From assembly GCF_030816505.1 (NCBI RefSeq), contig NZ_JAUSYB010000002.1:62001-126000 (forward strand): a stretch of DNA of 64,000 nucleotides. Direction: 5' to 3'. Origin of the DNA: Microbacterium sp. W4I20. GTDB lineage: Bacteria > Actinomycetota > Actinomycetes > Actinomycetales > Microbacteriaceae. Of this stretch, positions 34,116 to 42,550 are shown piece after piece; the stretch's first letter is position 1; each line of letters starts with the position of its first letter. The position numbers and the translations under genes are program-made. The notes beneath the pieces are model-generated. The model saw only the letters and a program-made list of their open reading frames with translations, made no database searches and was not told the DNA's origin.

Positions 34116-35089
34116 GGGTCAAACCCGGTACCATCCGAGACCCCGGTGACGCACCCCCGCGCTCTGTTGCGCAACCGCATGCGTCTACGAACTCGTTGAA
34201 CGCTCTTCACGTGCGTGCCACGGACCTGAGGACTCATGGGGTCCGTTGCCTCGACGACGATGCTGTGTGGGCCAGTAAACAGAACATTGGGCAAAGCGTT
34301 CTTCTCTCCCTCGAGGCCGCTGGGTCCGTAGAAGTCGTGCTCAGCACGCCGGTTGCCCACCCTCACCACGCAGCGTTCGTCTTCGTGCTCGCTAAAGGCC
34401 TGCAGCGAAGAACCGGAGGGCAGTCCTCGCGCACCGTCGTGATGAAGAGCAACCTCATGATTGCCCCTTTGGGAGCTAACTCGACGTTGCGCTTCGCCGG
34501 CCGCTGGCAGCTGATCGTCGCGCTCGTGCCGCGTTCTCCTCTCACAGCACTGGCTCCGAGGTTGCCGGAGAGTGCTCGCACGTTTACGGATCGGCGACTG
34601 CTCGATCGCACCCTGCAGCAGTTCCTCGAGATGTTGCTACAGGACTCGTCTGAGGTGTCGCGCGGCGAGGAGATTGCCCTCGAGCGGGTGATCTCAGAAT
34701 TGTGCGGGGCGGTACTCCGGGACCGTAGCGCGCCCGCCGGCGAGGACTCACGGCGGGATCGTCTACGCGGTCGCGCTATGACTTTCATCGCCGAGCATTG
34801 CTCTGACCCTGAACTATCGCCGGCGCGGGTCGCACGTGAAGTCAACTCATCGCTCAGGCTGCTGCAGGAGGTGTTCTCGGAAGCGGGAAACGGAGTGGCC
34901 GGAGCGATCCGACGCGAGCGCGCCCACCTGGCGCGCTCGCGCCTCATCGATTTTCGCTACGACGCGGTCAGCATCGAACAGATTGCGCGGAGTTCTGGCT
35001 TTTCATCACCGATGAGCCTCCGTCGCGCCCTCGCGACAGCGTATGGCGCGACTCCGAGGGCCCTTCGGAAACGTCACCCGGAAGCTTGA
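34112..35089 (+). CDS. AraC-type regulator, paralogue of 10885-11781
   Basis: 325 residues with a start overlapping the preceding stop. The layout matches the gene at 10885: PDRRLLDR-type block (TDRRLLDRTLQQFLEMLLQ), two HTHs (LSPARVAREVNSSLRLLQEV and VSIEQIARSSGFSSPMSLRR) and the YGATPRALRK end. The N-terminal 30 residues are poorly conserved and a later start is possible. The pair of AraC genes is probably cotranscribed. Confidence 0.85.
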   Translation: MRVKPGTIRDPGDAPPRSVAQPHASTNSLNALHVRATDLRTHGVRCLDDDAVWASKQNIGQSVLLSLEAAGSVEVVLSTPVAHPHHAAFVFVLAKGLQRRTGGQSSRTVVMKSNLMIAPLGANSTLRFAGRWQLIVALVPRSPLTALAPRLPESARTFTDRRLLDRTLQQFLEMLLQDSSEVSRGEEIALERVISELCGAVLRDRSAPAGEDSRRDRLRGRAMTFIAEHCSDPELSPARVAREVNSSLRLLQEVFSEAGNGVAGAIRRERAHLARSRLIDFRYDAVSIEQIARSSGFSSPMSLRRALATAYGATPRALRKRHPEA

Positions 35090-35327
35090 GGGCCTCCTAT
35101 CGTCGGGAGACATGAATGTCACCTGACGGCAATCGTATGATCTCCTCTTTCGGCCGAGGCCAGAGAATTGGCGGGCTCCCGCGTAAGGAACGGGCTTCGA
35201 CTTCGTCTCGATAGGTGGAGGCCTTCACCTCCTTGGCGGTCGCCCAGGCCCGCCACGCCTGGCGGGAGAAGCCCTCTCTCGCCAGGCGTCTCCGAGCTGG
35301 GTCGATGATTTTTCGGAAGAAGACACC

Positions 35328-35633
35328 GTGGCTTCGTGGCTTGATCTTACTGACCTCTTCAACGTTCTCGGCCTGGCCGGAACAGTGCTTGCCGTCGCAA
35401 GTGCCGTAACAGCGGGCATAGCGTTCGCCATCGTCGGAGCTCCGTCTGGTGGCGGTGTAGCTACGGTCTGGTGGCTGGGATGTCTTGTTCTCAGTCTGTG
35501 CGCCGCCCTAGCCGGCGATTGGCTCCTTCCCGGGATCGCGGCCGCGGCGTTCCCTGCTTCGTTGACCCTGGCGGGCCTCGTCGGACTGCTTCGTGCTGGG
35601 TTGCCCCGACCTACAGTACGGGTGGCTCACTAA
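35328..35633 (+). CDS. small three-helix membrane protein (copy 1)
   Basis: 101 residues from a GTG at 35328. Hydrophobic segments: LGLAGTVLAVASAVTAGIAF, VWWLGCLVLSLCAALAGDWL and AFPASLTLAGLVGLLRAG. It aligns along its length with the protein at 36026-36352 (MALWLNLLDAFAFLGMAGTV against MASWLDLTDLFNVLGLAGTV). Family function unknown. Confidence 0.6.
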   Translation: MASWLDLTDLFNVLGLAGTVLAVASAVTAGIAFAIVGAPSGGGVATVWWLGCLVLSLCAALAGDWLLPGIAAAAFPASLTLAGLVGLLRAGLPRPTVRVAH

Positions 35634-35804
35634 CAGGCCTCGGAGCGGCAACCCCTGAAGCTGCCGCTCAACGCAAGACAACCGCGCTCTGATAGTTCGT
35701 CGCTCGCGCTTCGTGCTGACTCGGGCTGTGCCGGGCACCCTGTGAATGCAACGCCACTCCACCAACCGGCAGCGGGTGTGTAGTTCGGTACGCGGGGAGC
35801 GGGC

Positions 35805-35990
35805 TCAGACGAGAATGACCAGTGCCAAGGCAGTGAGTAAAAGCAGAGCCGCATCGAGCATCAGCACGATGTGCCAGCCGTTCTCTCGCGCAGTACGCCT
35901 GGTCACCGAGTCTCTCTCCGTGGCCGCTCGGGGGAAAGCAAGCGATATCGACGCGGCGATGATCGAGGCGACAGTCAACACAAGAACCAC
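35805..35990 (-). CDS. small two-helix membrane protein
   Basis: 61 residues from a GTG at 35990; longer frames lack a start matching the spacing. Segments VLVLTVASIIAASISLAFP and WHIVLMLDAALLLLTALALV flank a short charged loop (RAATERDSVTRR). Last of three small membrane genes read in the same direction. Confidence 0.5.
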   Translation of the reverse strand: MVLVLTVASIIAASISLAFPRAATERDSVTRRTARENGWHIVLMLDAALLLLTALALVILV

Positions 35991-36025
35991 GGCTATCGCG
36001 CCTTTCTCATGACACTTGACGAGTT

Positions 36026-36352
36026 CTAAGCCCGGCCGCTCGCTCCCTCGGGCTGACCGGTGCGCAGAGCAGGGCGCAGCAGGCCTACTAACCCGAGCGC
36101 TCGCCCCAAGAGCAGAGACAATGGAAGCGCTCCTACGGCATCGGCGGGCATGACCCAGTTCCCAATGACGAGGCCGCTGAACACACTCAAGGCGAGACAG
36201 ATCAACCAACCAGCGGTCGCCATTCCCCCGCCCGCGGGGGAGCCGAGGAAGGTGAAGGCGATCGCCGCGGTGAGGGCAGCTCCGACCGCAAGCACTGTAC
36301 CCGCCATGCCGAGGAACGCGAAGGCGTCAAGAAGATTCAGCCAGAGGGCCAT
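36026..36352 (-). CDS. small three-helix membrane protein (copy 2)
   Basis: 108 residues from the ATG at 36352, chosen to match the paralogue at 35328; a start at 36457 would add 35 residues and overlap the upstream gene by eight bases. Segments: AFLGMAGTVLAVGAALTAAI, GWLICLALSVFSGLVIGNWV and LLLGRALGLVGLL. Middle gene of a three-gene membrane operon. Confidence 0.6.
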   Translation of the reverse strand: MALWLNLLDAFAFLGMAGTVLAVGAALTAAIAFTFLGSPAGGGMATAGWLICLALSVFSGLVIGNWVMPADAVGALPLSLLLGRALGLVGLLRPALRTGQPEGASGRA

Positions 36353-36449
36353 GTTCTTCTCACCCAAAGTGAACTGGTGCGGTGGCGTTGCCTCGGTCTC
36401 CCAGTTGATGCTCGGCAGCGTGAATGTTGGTCGTTCCTGTGTGTCACCT

Positions 36450-36842
36450 TCATGCATGGTTCGTGAGCTCTCGACCGGCCGTAGCGTCCGAGGCGATTCC
36501 TGCGGCGCGATCGATGAGGGAACCTATTGGTCGGGCGATGAGGTAGAAGATCGGGAATGCGACAAGCACAGTGAGCGGCGCCCACCACAATGAGACTGGG
36601 GCCGAAGGAAGAGCCACGGCAGCCACACAGATCGCCCAGACAGCTGTAGACCATCTCCGAGAGTTCGCTGCAGCCGGTCCTCGCTCTGTAGCTGCAATCA
36701 GGCTGACGGCTCCTGCGACGAGGAGTGAGCACACCAGAAGCATGCACGTCATCGCCACCATGGATTCTACAAAGTCGACGGCGAGGGACTCCGGTGCGGA
36801 TCCCGTGAGAACGAGACCAACACCTCGACTAACCCCAAACAC
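36450..36842 (-). CDS. small membrane protein
   Basis: 130 residues with segments MVAMTCMLLVCSLLVAGAVS, STAVWAICVAAVALPSAPV and WWAPLTVLVAFPIFYLIARP. First gene of the small membrane operon 36842-35805. No family recognised. Confidence 0.55.
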   Translation of the reverse strand: MFGVSRGVGLVLTGSAPESLAVDFVESMVAMTCMLLVCSLLVAGAVSLIAATERGPAAANSRRWSTAVWAICVAAVALPSAPVSLWWAPLTVLVAFPIFYLIARPIGSLIDRAAGIASDATAGRELTNHA

Positions 36843-37146
36843 GGCTGCATCCTCTACCCGCTCTGCCGCCCGCCATGGAGTGGCTAACTCGAGGATGAGG
36901 GATGCCCCTGGTGCGTTCTTCCGCGAACATACGTCAGCTTCCTAGAAAGACCTCGGTGGATACGTCCACTCCTGCCTACCGGGTTTCGTTATCCGCGGGC
37001 ACCGCGAGCGAACTGATCGGAGACATACCGCTCGAAACTCGCGAGGTTCGAGCGGAAGACTGTGGTGTTAGGGCGCTTCCCGCCACAGGAGAAAGCTGAA
37101 TCGGATCGCTACGGCCTGCGTATCTCAGCATGCGAGACGCGCGTTT
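36843..37146. other. stretch without a gene
   Basis: About 300 bp between the membrane operon and the convergent BY-kinase stop. No open frame or hairpin stands out. Confidence 0.25.
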
Positions 37147-38616
37147 CTACTTCATCCCGCTCACTCGAGCCCCAGCACCACGACGGCGCGGGCCTGGCTC
37201 CGTAGGAATCTGCTTCTCGCCATCCGGCTCTGCGTCGCGCGCGTACCCGCTATATGCGCCGTAATATTCCCTGCCGTAGTACGCGGATTCGGCGCCCTTG
37301 CGGGGCACGCGGTTCAGAACGACGCCGAGCACGCGGCCGGTCGTGCGCGTGATGTTGTCGATGGCGCGCTGCAGCATGTCGAAGGTCGTCTTCCCGGACG
37401 ACACGACGATGAGCACGCCGTCGGCGCCGGCGGCGAGGACGGAGGCATCTGTCACCGGCAGCACCGGCGGGGAGTCGAGGATCACAATGGCGGACTTGCT
37501 GATCTCGGCGAGGAAGTCGCGCATGCGCTGAGAGCCGAGCAGCTCACTTGGGTTCGGCGGGATACGCCCGGCGCCGACGACCGCGAGGGGGATGTCGCGC
37601 GAGGGGCGGTGAGCCACGTCCTGCAGGTCGGCGCGTCCTGCCAGCACATCGGTGAGCCCGACATCGTGGGACATGCCGAAGATGTCGGCGATGACCGGAC
37701 GCCGCAGGTCGCAGTCGATAAGGATCGCCCACTGGCCCGCCGCCGCAAGGCTCGACGCGAGGTTGACCGACACGGTCGACTTGCCGTCGCCGGGCACCGA
37801 GCTCGTCACCACGATGACACGCGGCGGGTTGTCCACGTCGATGAACTGCAGGTTCGTGCGCAGCTCGCGCATCGACTCGAGGGTGTGATGGGAGACGCCG
37901 TGCTGCGATTCCAGCGAGAAGTCGATCACCTGGCGCTCGTCGGCCATCGACTTCTCGAGCGGCAGCGTGCCGATCACCGAGACGCCGGTCTCACGTTCGA
38001 TGTCACGCGGGTGGCGGACGCGACGGTCGAACGTGTGCCGGATGAACGCGTACACCAGGCCCAGTGCGAGTCCTGCGAGTGCGCCGATGATGATGTTGAG
38101 CCGCGTGTTCGGGGATGATGGCGTGGTGGGCAGCCGTGCCGAGTCGCCGACGATCAGCTCCACAGCAGCTGAGTTGCCGCCCTCTACTGTCTTGACTTCA
38201 ACCGCCATACCTCGCATCCAGGCTTCGGCTAGCTCCTGCGCCGACTCCGGTGAGGGTCCATTCGCGGTCACCTTCAGCGCCGTCGTGTCGACTGGGTTGG
38301 TCACCAGGACCCGACCGACGAGTTGTTCCGGCGACTCGTCCAGCTCGAGATCGGCGATCGCATGCTCCGCGACAGCGCGCCAAGAGCCAAGGTTGAGATA
38401 GGACTTGACACGGCTCTGTGCAAGCTGATTGCCGACAAGTTCACTCCCGGTACTACCGTCGCCACCCTTGGCAGTAACGATCCCCGTGGTGTCGGCGGAG
38501 TACACCCGCGGCTGCAGGGTGCTCCACCCGAACGCCGCCCCGCCGCCAATAATCGTCACGGCGAGGAGGATGCCCCATCGCGCGCGCAGCACGCGTAAGT
38601 AGTCGCTTAGTTCCAT
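37147..38616 (-). CDS. Wzz/BY-kinase, polysaccharide chain-length regulator with tyrosine autokinase
   Basis: 489 residues. The N-terminal Wzz domain (ELSDYLRVLRARWGILLAVT, transmembrane, then PRVYSADTTGIVTAKG) and a second transmembrane segment (LNIIIGALAGLALGLVYAFI) are followed by a BY-kinase domain: Walker A VTSSVPGDGKSTVSVNLASS, Walker A' ILIDCDLRRP and Walker B AIVILDSPPVLPVTDASV. The tyrosine cluster YYGREYYGAYSGYARD near the C terminus is the autophosphorylation site. It controls capsule or exopolysaccharide assembly. Companion glycosyltransferase or flippase genes are absent, so it may be a displaced copy. Confidence 0.93.
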   Translation of the reverse strand: MELSDYLRVLRARWGILLAVTIIGGGAAFGWSTLQPRVYSADTTGIVTAKGGDGSTGSELVGNQLAQSRVKSYLNLGSWRAVAEHAIADLELDESPEQLVGRVLVTNPVDTTALKVTANGPSPESAQELAEAWMRGMAVEVKTVEGGNSAAVELIVGDSARLPTTPSSPNTRLNIIIGALAGLALGLVYAFIRHTFDRRVRHPRDIERETGVSVIGTLPLEKSMADERQVIDFSLESQHGVSHHTLESMRELRTNLQFIDVDNPPRVIVVTSSVPGDGKSTVSVNLASSLAAAGQWAILIDCDLRRPVIADIFGMSHDVGLTDVLAGRADLQDVAHRPSRDIPLAVVGAGRIPPNPSELLGSQRMRDFLAEISKSAIVILDSPPVLPVTDASVLAAGADGVLIVVSSGKTTFDMLQRAIDNITRTTGRVLGVVLNRVPRKGAESAYYGREYYGAYSGYARDAEPDGEKQIPTEPGPRRRGAGARVSGMK

Positions 38617-38776
38617 CCGCGAATCCTCCTTTGATTCCCCGAGGACCCATGCACGGGAAGTACCAGGGAGAGCATAGAAGGCTGATTGCTCAATGGGTCT
38701 CTAAAACCGCAACCGGCCACAAACATCACCTCGACCCAACCGAGAAATCTCATTCTTCGGTAGCGCGCACTGCTGG

Positions 38777-38937
38777 TTGGCGAGGAAGTCGCGCATCCGT
38801 TGCGAAACGAGCAACTAGCTCGGGTTGTGAGGTATCCGCCCGGCTCCTACCACCGCGAGCGGGACGCCCCCTGAAGGCCGGTGTGCGACGTCTTGGAGCT
38901 CGGCTCGCCCAGCGAGCACGTCAGTGAGCCCGACGTA
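38777..38937 (-). pseudogene. BY-kinase remnant
   Basis: About 160 bp that align with bases 37507-37665 of the intact BY-kinase gene (same strand). Encodes residues resembling FLAEISKS..., GRIPPNPSELL and LTDVLAG with frame breaks. A relic of a second kinase copy. Confidence 0.7.
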
Positions 38938-39316
38938 GCTCTATGGCGAGCTCACGACGGTCCGCGTCGCTCGGGGGCTGACCGTCGATCTGACGTTCAG
39001 AGCACAAGACGGCGAAGGCCAGGAAGAGCACACGTCGCGGAGTTCCAGCTTTGGCCGCAGGCGAACTTCGCGACCGTACCGCTCCAGGTCGCCTGGAGCT
39101 ACTAGGACAAGGATCTGAAAGCGAGAGTCGCCATGTCGCGGGTCAGCTCTGAGTCGCGACGTCGGGACGCGTTCGTCGCCGAGTCGGCGGTTGCCCCCCG
39201 TTTCTGCAGTTTACGATTGGGAGACAAGCGGGCATGCGGGGTCTACCGCTCCGGGTTGATCCCTCTTCGGGAGATCGAGTCCTTGCGAACCACTGGTGCA
39301 TCTTGGATCAAGGTGG
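38938..39316. other. stretch without a gene
   Basis: About 380 bp downstream of the kinase remnant. No confident open frame; it may contain further decayed polysaccharide genes but none is recognisable. Confidence 0.25.
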
Positions 39317-39652
39317 CTAGTACCGCAGCAGAGCAGCTAGTCCGCAAATCTCGCGCTCGATGCTGTCATCGACGTCGGACCATCGTCCTGAGGCGTCGAG
39401 GCGCACTATGAACACAGTCCCTCGAACCACGTCGCCCTGTTTCAAGCTGCCGCCGAGGTGCGCAACCGTGGCCATGGCAAGTTCGTTCGGGTGGCCGTTG
39501 CTCGATCTCTCATCATCGAGGATCAGCATGTAGTCATCGCCAAGGGGGACCGCCGAGATGAAGCCGCCGACTCCACCTTGGTAGTCATTGAGCGAGTGGA
39601 CCTCGACCTGACGGGTTCTCCCGACAGCGGTGATCTTGAGTGCCCTAGTCAT
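39317..39652 (-). CDS. DUF3846-like protein
   Basis: 111 residues from the ATG at 39652. NDYQGGVGGFISAVPLGDDY, MLILDDERSSNGHPNELAMA and DVVRGTVFIVRLDASGRW correspond to DUF3846-type proteins, where the LG...ILDDEG...N..A motif is characteristic; family members are often plasmid- or phage-borne and of unknown function. Confidence 0.65.
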   Translation of the reverse strand: MTRALKITAVGRTRQVEVHSLNDYQGGVGGFISAVPLGDDYMLILDDERSSNGHPNELAMATVAHLGGSLKQGDVVRGTVFIVRLDASGRWSDVDDSIEREICGLAALLRY

Positions 39653-39738
39653 TGCTAGCCTTCCGGGCTGGCCTGCTGCGGCCACCTTTGGATTGACGTC
39701 CTCAGGTTCGCGACGGGCGAGTAAAGGGTCCTTAGGAA

Positions 39739-39780
39739 CAGAGAAGGCCGCCCACGGTGGAACGTGGGCGGCCTTCTCTG
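39739..39780. terminator. very strong hairpin terminator
   Basis: Perfect 18-bp stem beginning CAGAGAAGGCCGCCCACG with a six-base loop, 12 bp past the stop of the minus-strand repeat-protein gene at 39792. Confidence 0.85.
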
Positions 39781-39791
39781 AACTCACGTGG

Positions 39792-41081
39792 TTAGCAGGC
39801 GGCGTTCGTTGTGAACGAGATCCAATCCGAACCACCGGCGAGGTTTTGCGCCCAGGCGGTGCCGACGTTGGTGGCGACGACGTTGCCGAAGTAGTACAGG
39901 TTTCCGTTCGGCGCGAGGTATGTGTTCTGCCCAACTGTGACGCTGTTGGCAGGAACACCCGCAACAGCGGTAGGGGCCCCGCCGGGCAGGGGCACATAGT
40001 ACGAAACACCGTTGGAGACATACGTCGCCCAGTCGGAACCCGCTCCAATGTTCTGTACATATGCGGAGGTCACGTTGCTGGCGACGACAGTCGGAGAGCT
40101 GTAGGAGTAGACCAGATCACCGTTCGGGGCCAAGTATGCGTTCTGGCCGACAGCCGTGCTGTTCGTGGGTACGCCGGGAGGGTTACCCGGTGCGCCAGGA
40201 ACGCCGGCCGACGACGAGATGTAGTGCGCCGTACCGTTGGCGACATACGTGATCCAGTCTGCACCTGGGCCAGTGTTCTCACTGTGTGCTGAGCTCACTC
40301 CCGTGGCGACGAGCGTGTTGTTGTAATAGAGATCTCCACCGGGAGTCAGGAATGTCTGCTGTCCGACTGCCACGGCGTCGGCAGGGATATTCGACCGGGG
40401 GGTGGGGGAGGAGGGCGGGCCGGAGTACGCGGTGCCGTTGGAAACATAGGAGACCCAGTCTGAGCCCGCTCCGATGTTTTCCGCATGTGCTGAGGTCACT
40501 CCGGTGGCAATCACGTTGCCGAAGTAGTAGAGGTCTCCGTTCGGAGCCAGGTAGGTGTTCTGACCCACAGTCTGGGAGCCAGCCGGCACATTGGGAACCT
40601 GCGTGGGGGCACCGCCGCCGTTGCTGAAGAAGACGTTGCCGTTTGGAGCGACCGTGACGGGTGCGCTTGCGGTAGATGTGCCTACCGAAGCGATGATGTT
40701 GGAAACACCCACACCGCCGGTGGAGATGAGACCGGTCAGGGTGGCTTGGCCGTTGGCTCCAACGACGACGGGACGTGCACCGGTGCTGCCGTCGCTCCAA
40801 GTCATGCCCGTCGGCAGGACGACGGTTACCGTGGTCCCCACGGGAGCGGGCGCACCTGTCGAGGTCGTGGCCTCGATGACCACGTTGCCGAGGGTGCCAC
40901 AGGAGAGAACGCTGTATGGACCATTGACGAACTCGAGAGTGATGTCGGCAACAGACGCTGCTGCCAGCGGCGTTGCGACAGCGGCGGCAATCACAGGGAT
41001 CGACCAGGCGGCTCCCTGGACGACCGTCCGACGGGTTACTCCGGTCGGCTTGGATTCGGATTGAGGATCGAGATCAGGCAT
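39792..41081 (-). CDS. Tat-secreted repeat protein
   Basis: 429 residues from the ATG at 41081 (AAAGAG upstream). The Tat-like signal TRRTVVQGAAWSIPVIAAAV with TPLAAAS is followed by an Ig-like domain (about residues 45-140, NGQATLTGLISTGGVGVSNI). Residues about 145-420 contain four tandem units of 60-70 residues, each with VP..S.TVGQNTYLAPNGDL, YYFGNV.A and ENIGAGSDW..YVSNGT, likely a beta-solenoid or propeller. The repeats are diverged by a few positions only. Probably a surface or secreted protein that meets ligands or other cells. Confidence 0.82.
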   Translation of the reverse strand: MPDLDPQSESKPTGVTRRTVVQGAAWSIPVIAAAVATPLAAASVADITLEFVNGPYSVLSCGTLGNVVIEATTSTGAPAPVGTTVTVVLPTGMTWSDGSTGARPVVVGANGQATLTGLISTGGVGVSNIIASVGTSTASAPVTVAPNGNVFFSNGGGAPTQVPNVPAGSQTVGQNTYLAPNGDLYYFGNVIATGVTSAHAENIGAGSDWVSYVSNGTAYSGPPSSPTPRSNIPADAVAVGQQTFLTPGGDLYYNNTLVATGVSSAHSENTGPGADWITYVANGTAHYISSSAGVPGAPGNPPGVPTNSTAVGQNAYLAPNGDLVYSYSSPTVVASNVTSAYVQNIGAGSDWATYVSNGVSYYVPLPGGAPTAVAGVPANSVTVGQNTYLAPNGNLYYFGNVVATNVGTAWAQNLAGGSDWISFTTNAAC

Positions 41082-41664
41082 GATGGCTCTTTCGTTAGGT
41101 ACAAGGGTGGTGGCGAAGCCAGCAGCTCCTTGTCCCACCTCGACGCCGATGTTTCTACAGGCGCTTTTGAGAGTGACACAGCGTCGCTTGCTGCACTCCT
41201 CACCTGCGAGATCTCGACTCAAACATGAGATAACTCGCATCGTTGGTGAGACAAACCGCACCTCCCCCCGGCGGGACCCAGTCCTGCTCCGCAGCCCCGC
41301 AAAGCTAGCCCGGTCCGACGCTTACCCTGCCTGGTGTACCTTCCACGGTGTTCCGGGGAGACTCCTTCCAGCCCTGATGGGGACCGCCGACTGCGGCGCT
41401 CAGCCTGTTCGGTCAGGCGCCGCCACGACTGACGCGATCGAGGAAGCGAGTAGCCGTCGCGGGGAGCGCGATCGGTCCGGGCAGAAATGGATAGCCGGGT
41501 AGCGTTCCCAACCAAGGGGACGACCGGGTTACTGTCGCCAGGTTGGGGCTTGACTGGGAGCACTCCGGCGAGGGCTACTCGGATTCGACGCTGCTGGCGT
41601 GGTGGGGGACTCCGACGGGTTTTGATTCGGGTAACCGACGCGCCGCCCGCCTCGCCCGCCCCGT
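41082..41664. other. stretch without a confident gene before the 58-bp repeat
   Basis: About 580 bp upstream of the Tat-protein gene. A plus-strand frame (41543-41725) with composition like MGLDWEHSGEGYSDSTLLAW ends at the TAA inside palindrome S13, so its last codons are repeat-derived; it may be the 3' piece of a lost gene. Confidence 0.3.
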
Positions 41665-41722
41665 GGACCGCTCGATACTCGACGGCGAGGCATGCAAACC
41701 GCCCGGCGTCTGCGAGCTTCCG
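41665..41722 (+). repeat. 58-bp direct repeat adjoining S13 (partner at 12443-12500)
   Basis: Same orientation as its partner, four mismatches, and ends at the edge of palindrome S13. Because the two copies enclose 29 kb of S3-S13 DNA, they could act as ends or recombination points of that block. Confidence 0.8.
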
Positions 41723-41739
41723 TAAACGATCGTTTGTGA
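41720..41739. repeat. 20-bp palindromic array site S13
   Basis: CCGTAAACGATCGTTTGTGA; the left arm and core are good, the right arm end has changed. Preceded by the 58-bp repeat. Confidence 0.82.
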
Positions 41740-41849
41740 CGGTTTGACGGATTCGTTGCTCTAGAGGTCGCCGTATAGGTGTGCCAGAACCTGGTTTCGG
41801 CAGACGGTTTCGGTCCACAGTTCCGGGGCGAGGAAGCGGCCCCGGCGTG

Positions 41850-42389
41850 CTATAGGCCAGGTAGGCCGTCGATGCTGAGTGAGTTTTTCTGGCGGCGGTA
41901 TTCGTCCATCCCCGCCGGCCCCTTCTTCTCGGCATGAAGTCGGATGAGGTCGCGTTCCTCGCGCACGTCCATTGTTGGCACTCCCCACCCGCATGAGTCG
42001 CTGATCCTTGTAACGTCCACTGCGATAACGGCGCGCGTGCTCGGGTTGTTCGGATGCAGGCTGACAACCTCATCGAAACCAGCATCGCCGGGGAGAACGA
42101 CAGAACCTTTCCCGTGGAGACGGACGATACGCGGGCGGCCGTCGAACGAAGTAAACATCAGACAGATGCGTCCGTTCTCGCGAAGGTGCGCGATCGTCTC
42201 GACGCCGCTGCCGGTGTAGTCGACCCAGGCAACGCGGTGGGGCCCGAGAACGGACAGCGTGTCATGGCCGCGCGGGGAGACGTTGACATGCCCGCCCGCC
42301 GCAAGCGGCGCGGTGGCGACGAACCATAGTGGTTGAGCCTCGATCCAAGAGGCCAGCTTGGCGTCGATTTCATCGAAGAGTTTGCCCAT
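41850..42389 (-). CDS. pyridoxamine 5'-phosphate oxidase-family flavoprotein
   Basis: 179 residues from the ATG at 42389. The split-barrel FMN fold is indicated by GGHVNVSPRGHDTLSVLGPH, VAWVDYTGSGVETIAHLREN, GRICLMFTSFDGRPRIVRLH and the C-terminal motif CGWGVPTMDVREERDLI. Members use FMN or F420 to reduce small molecules; substrate unknown. It sits alone between S13 and the MFS/MerR pair. Confidence 0.85.
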   Translation of the reverse strand: MGKLFDEIDAKLASWIEAQPLWFVATAPLAAGGHVNVSPRGHDTLSVLGPHRVAWVDYTGSGVETIAHLRENGRICLMFTSFDGRPRIVRLHGKGSVVLPGDAGFDEVVSLHPNNPSTRAVIAVDVTRISDSCGWGVPTMDVREERDLIRLHAEKKGPAGMDEYRRQKNSLSIDGLPGL

Positions 42390-42550
42390 ATCATGCACGC
42401 TTCTTTCGTGAGGTGGGTTGCGGTGAGCATTCCCCTCGATGCCGAACTCCGACAAGTCTCCCAGTCGCTGCCGCAGGCGACAACGCACCCCACTTCTCGA
42501 GCGGGTGTACCGAGGGTGGTGCGGCTCCGTCTCCGGGAGGAATCGGCAAG

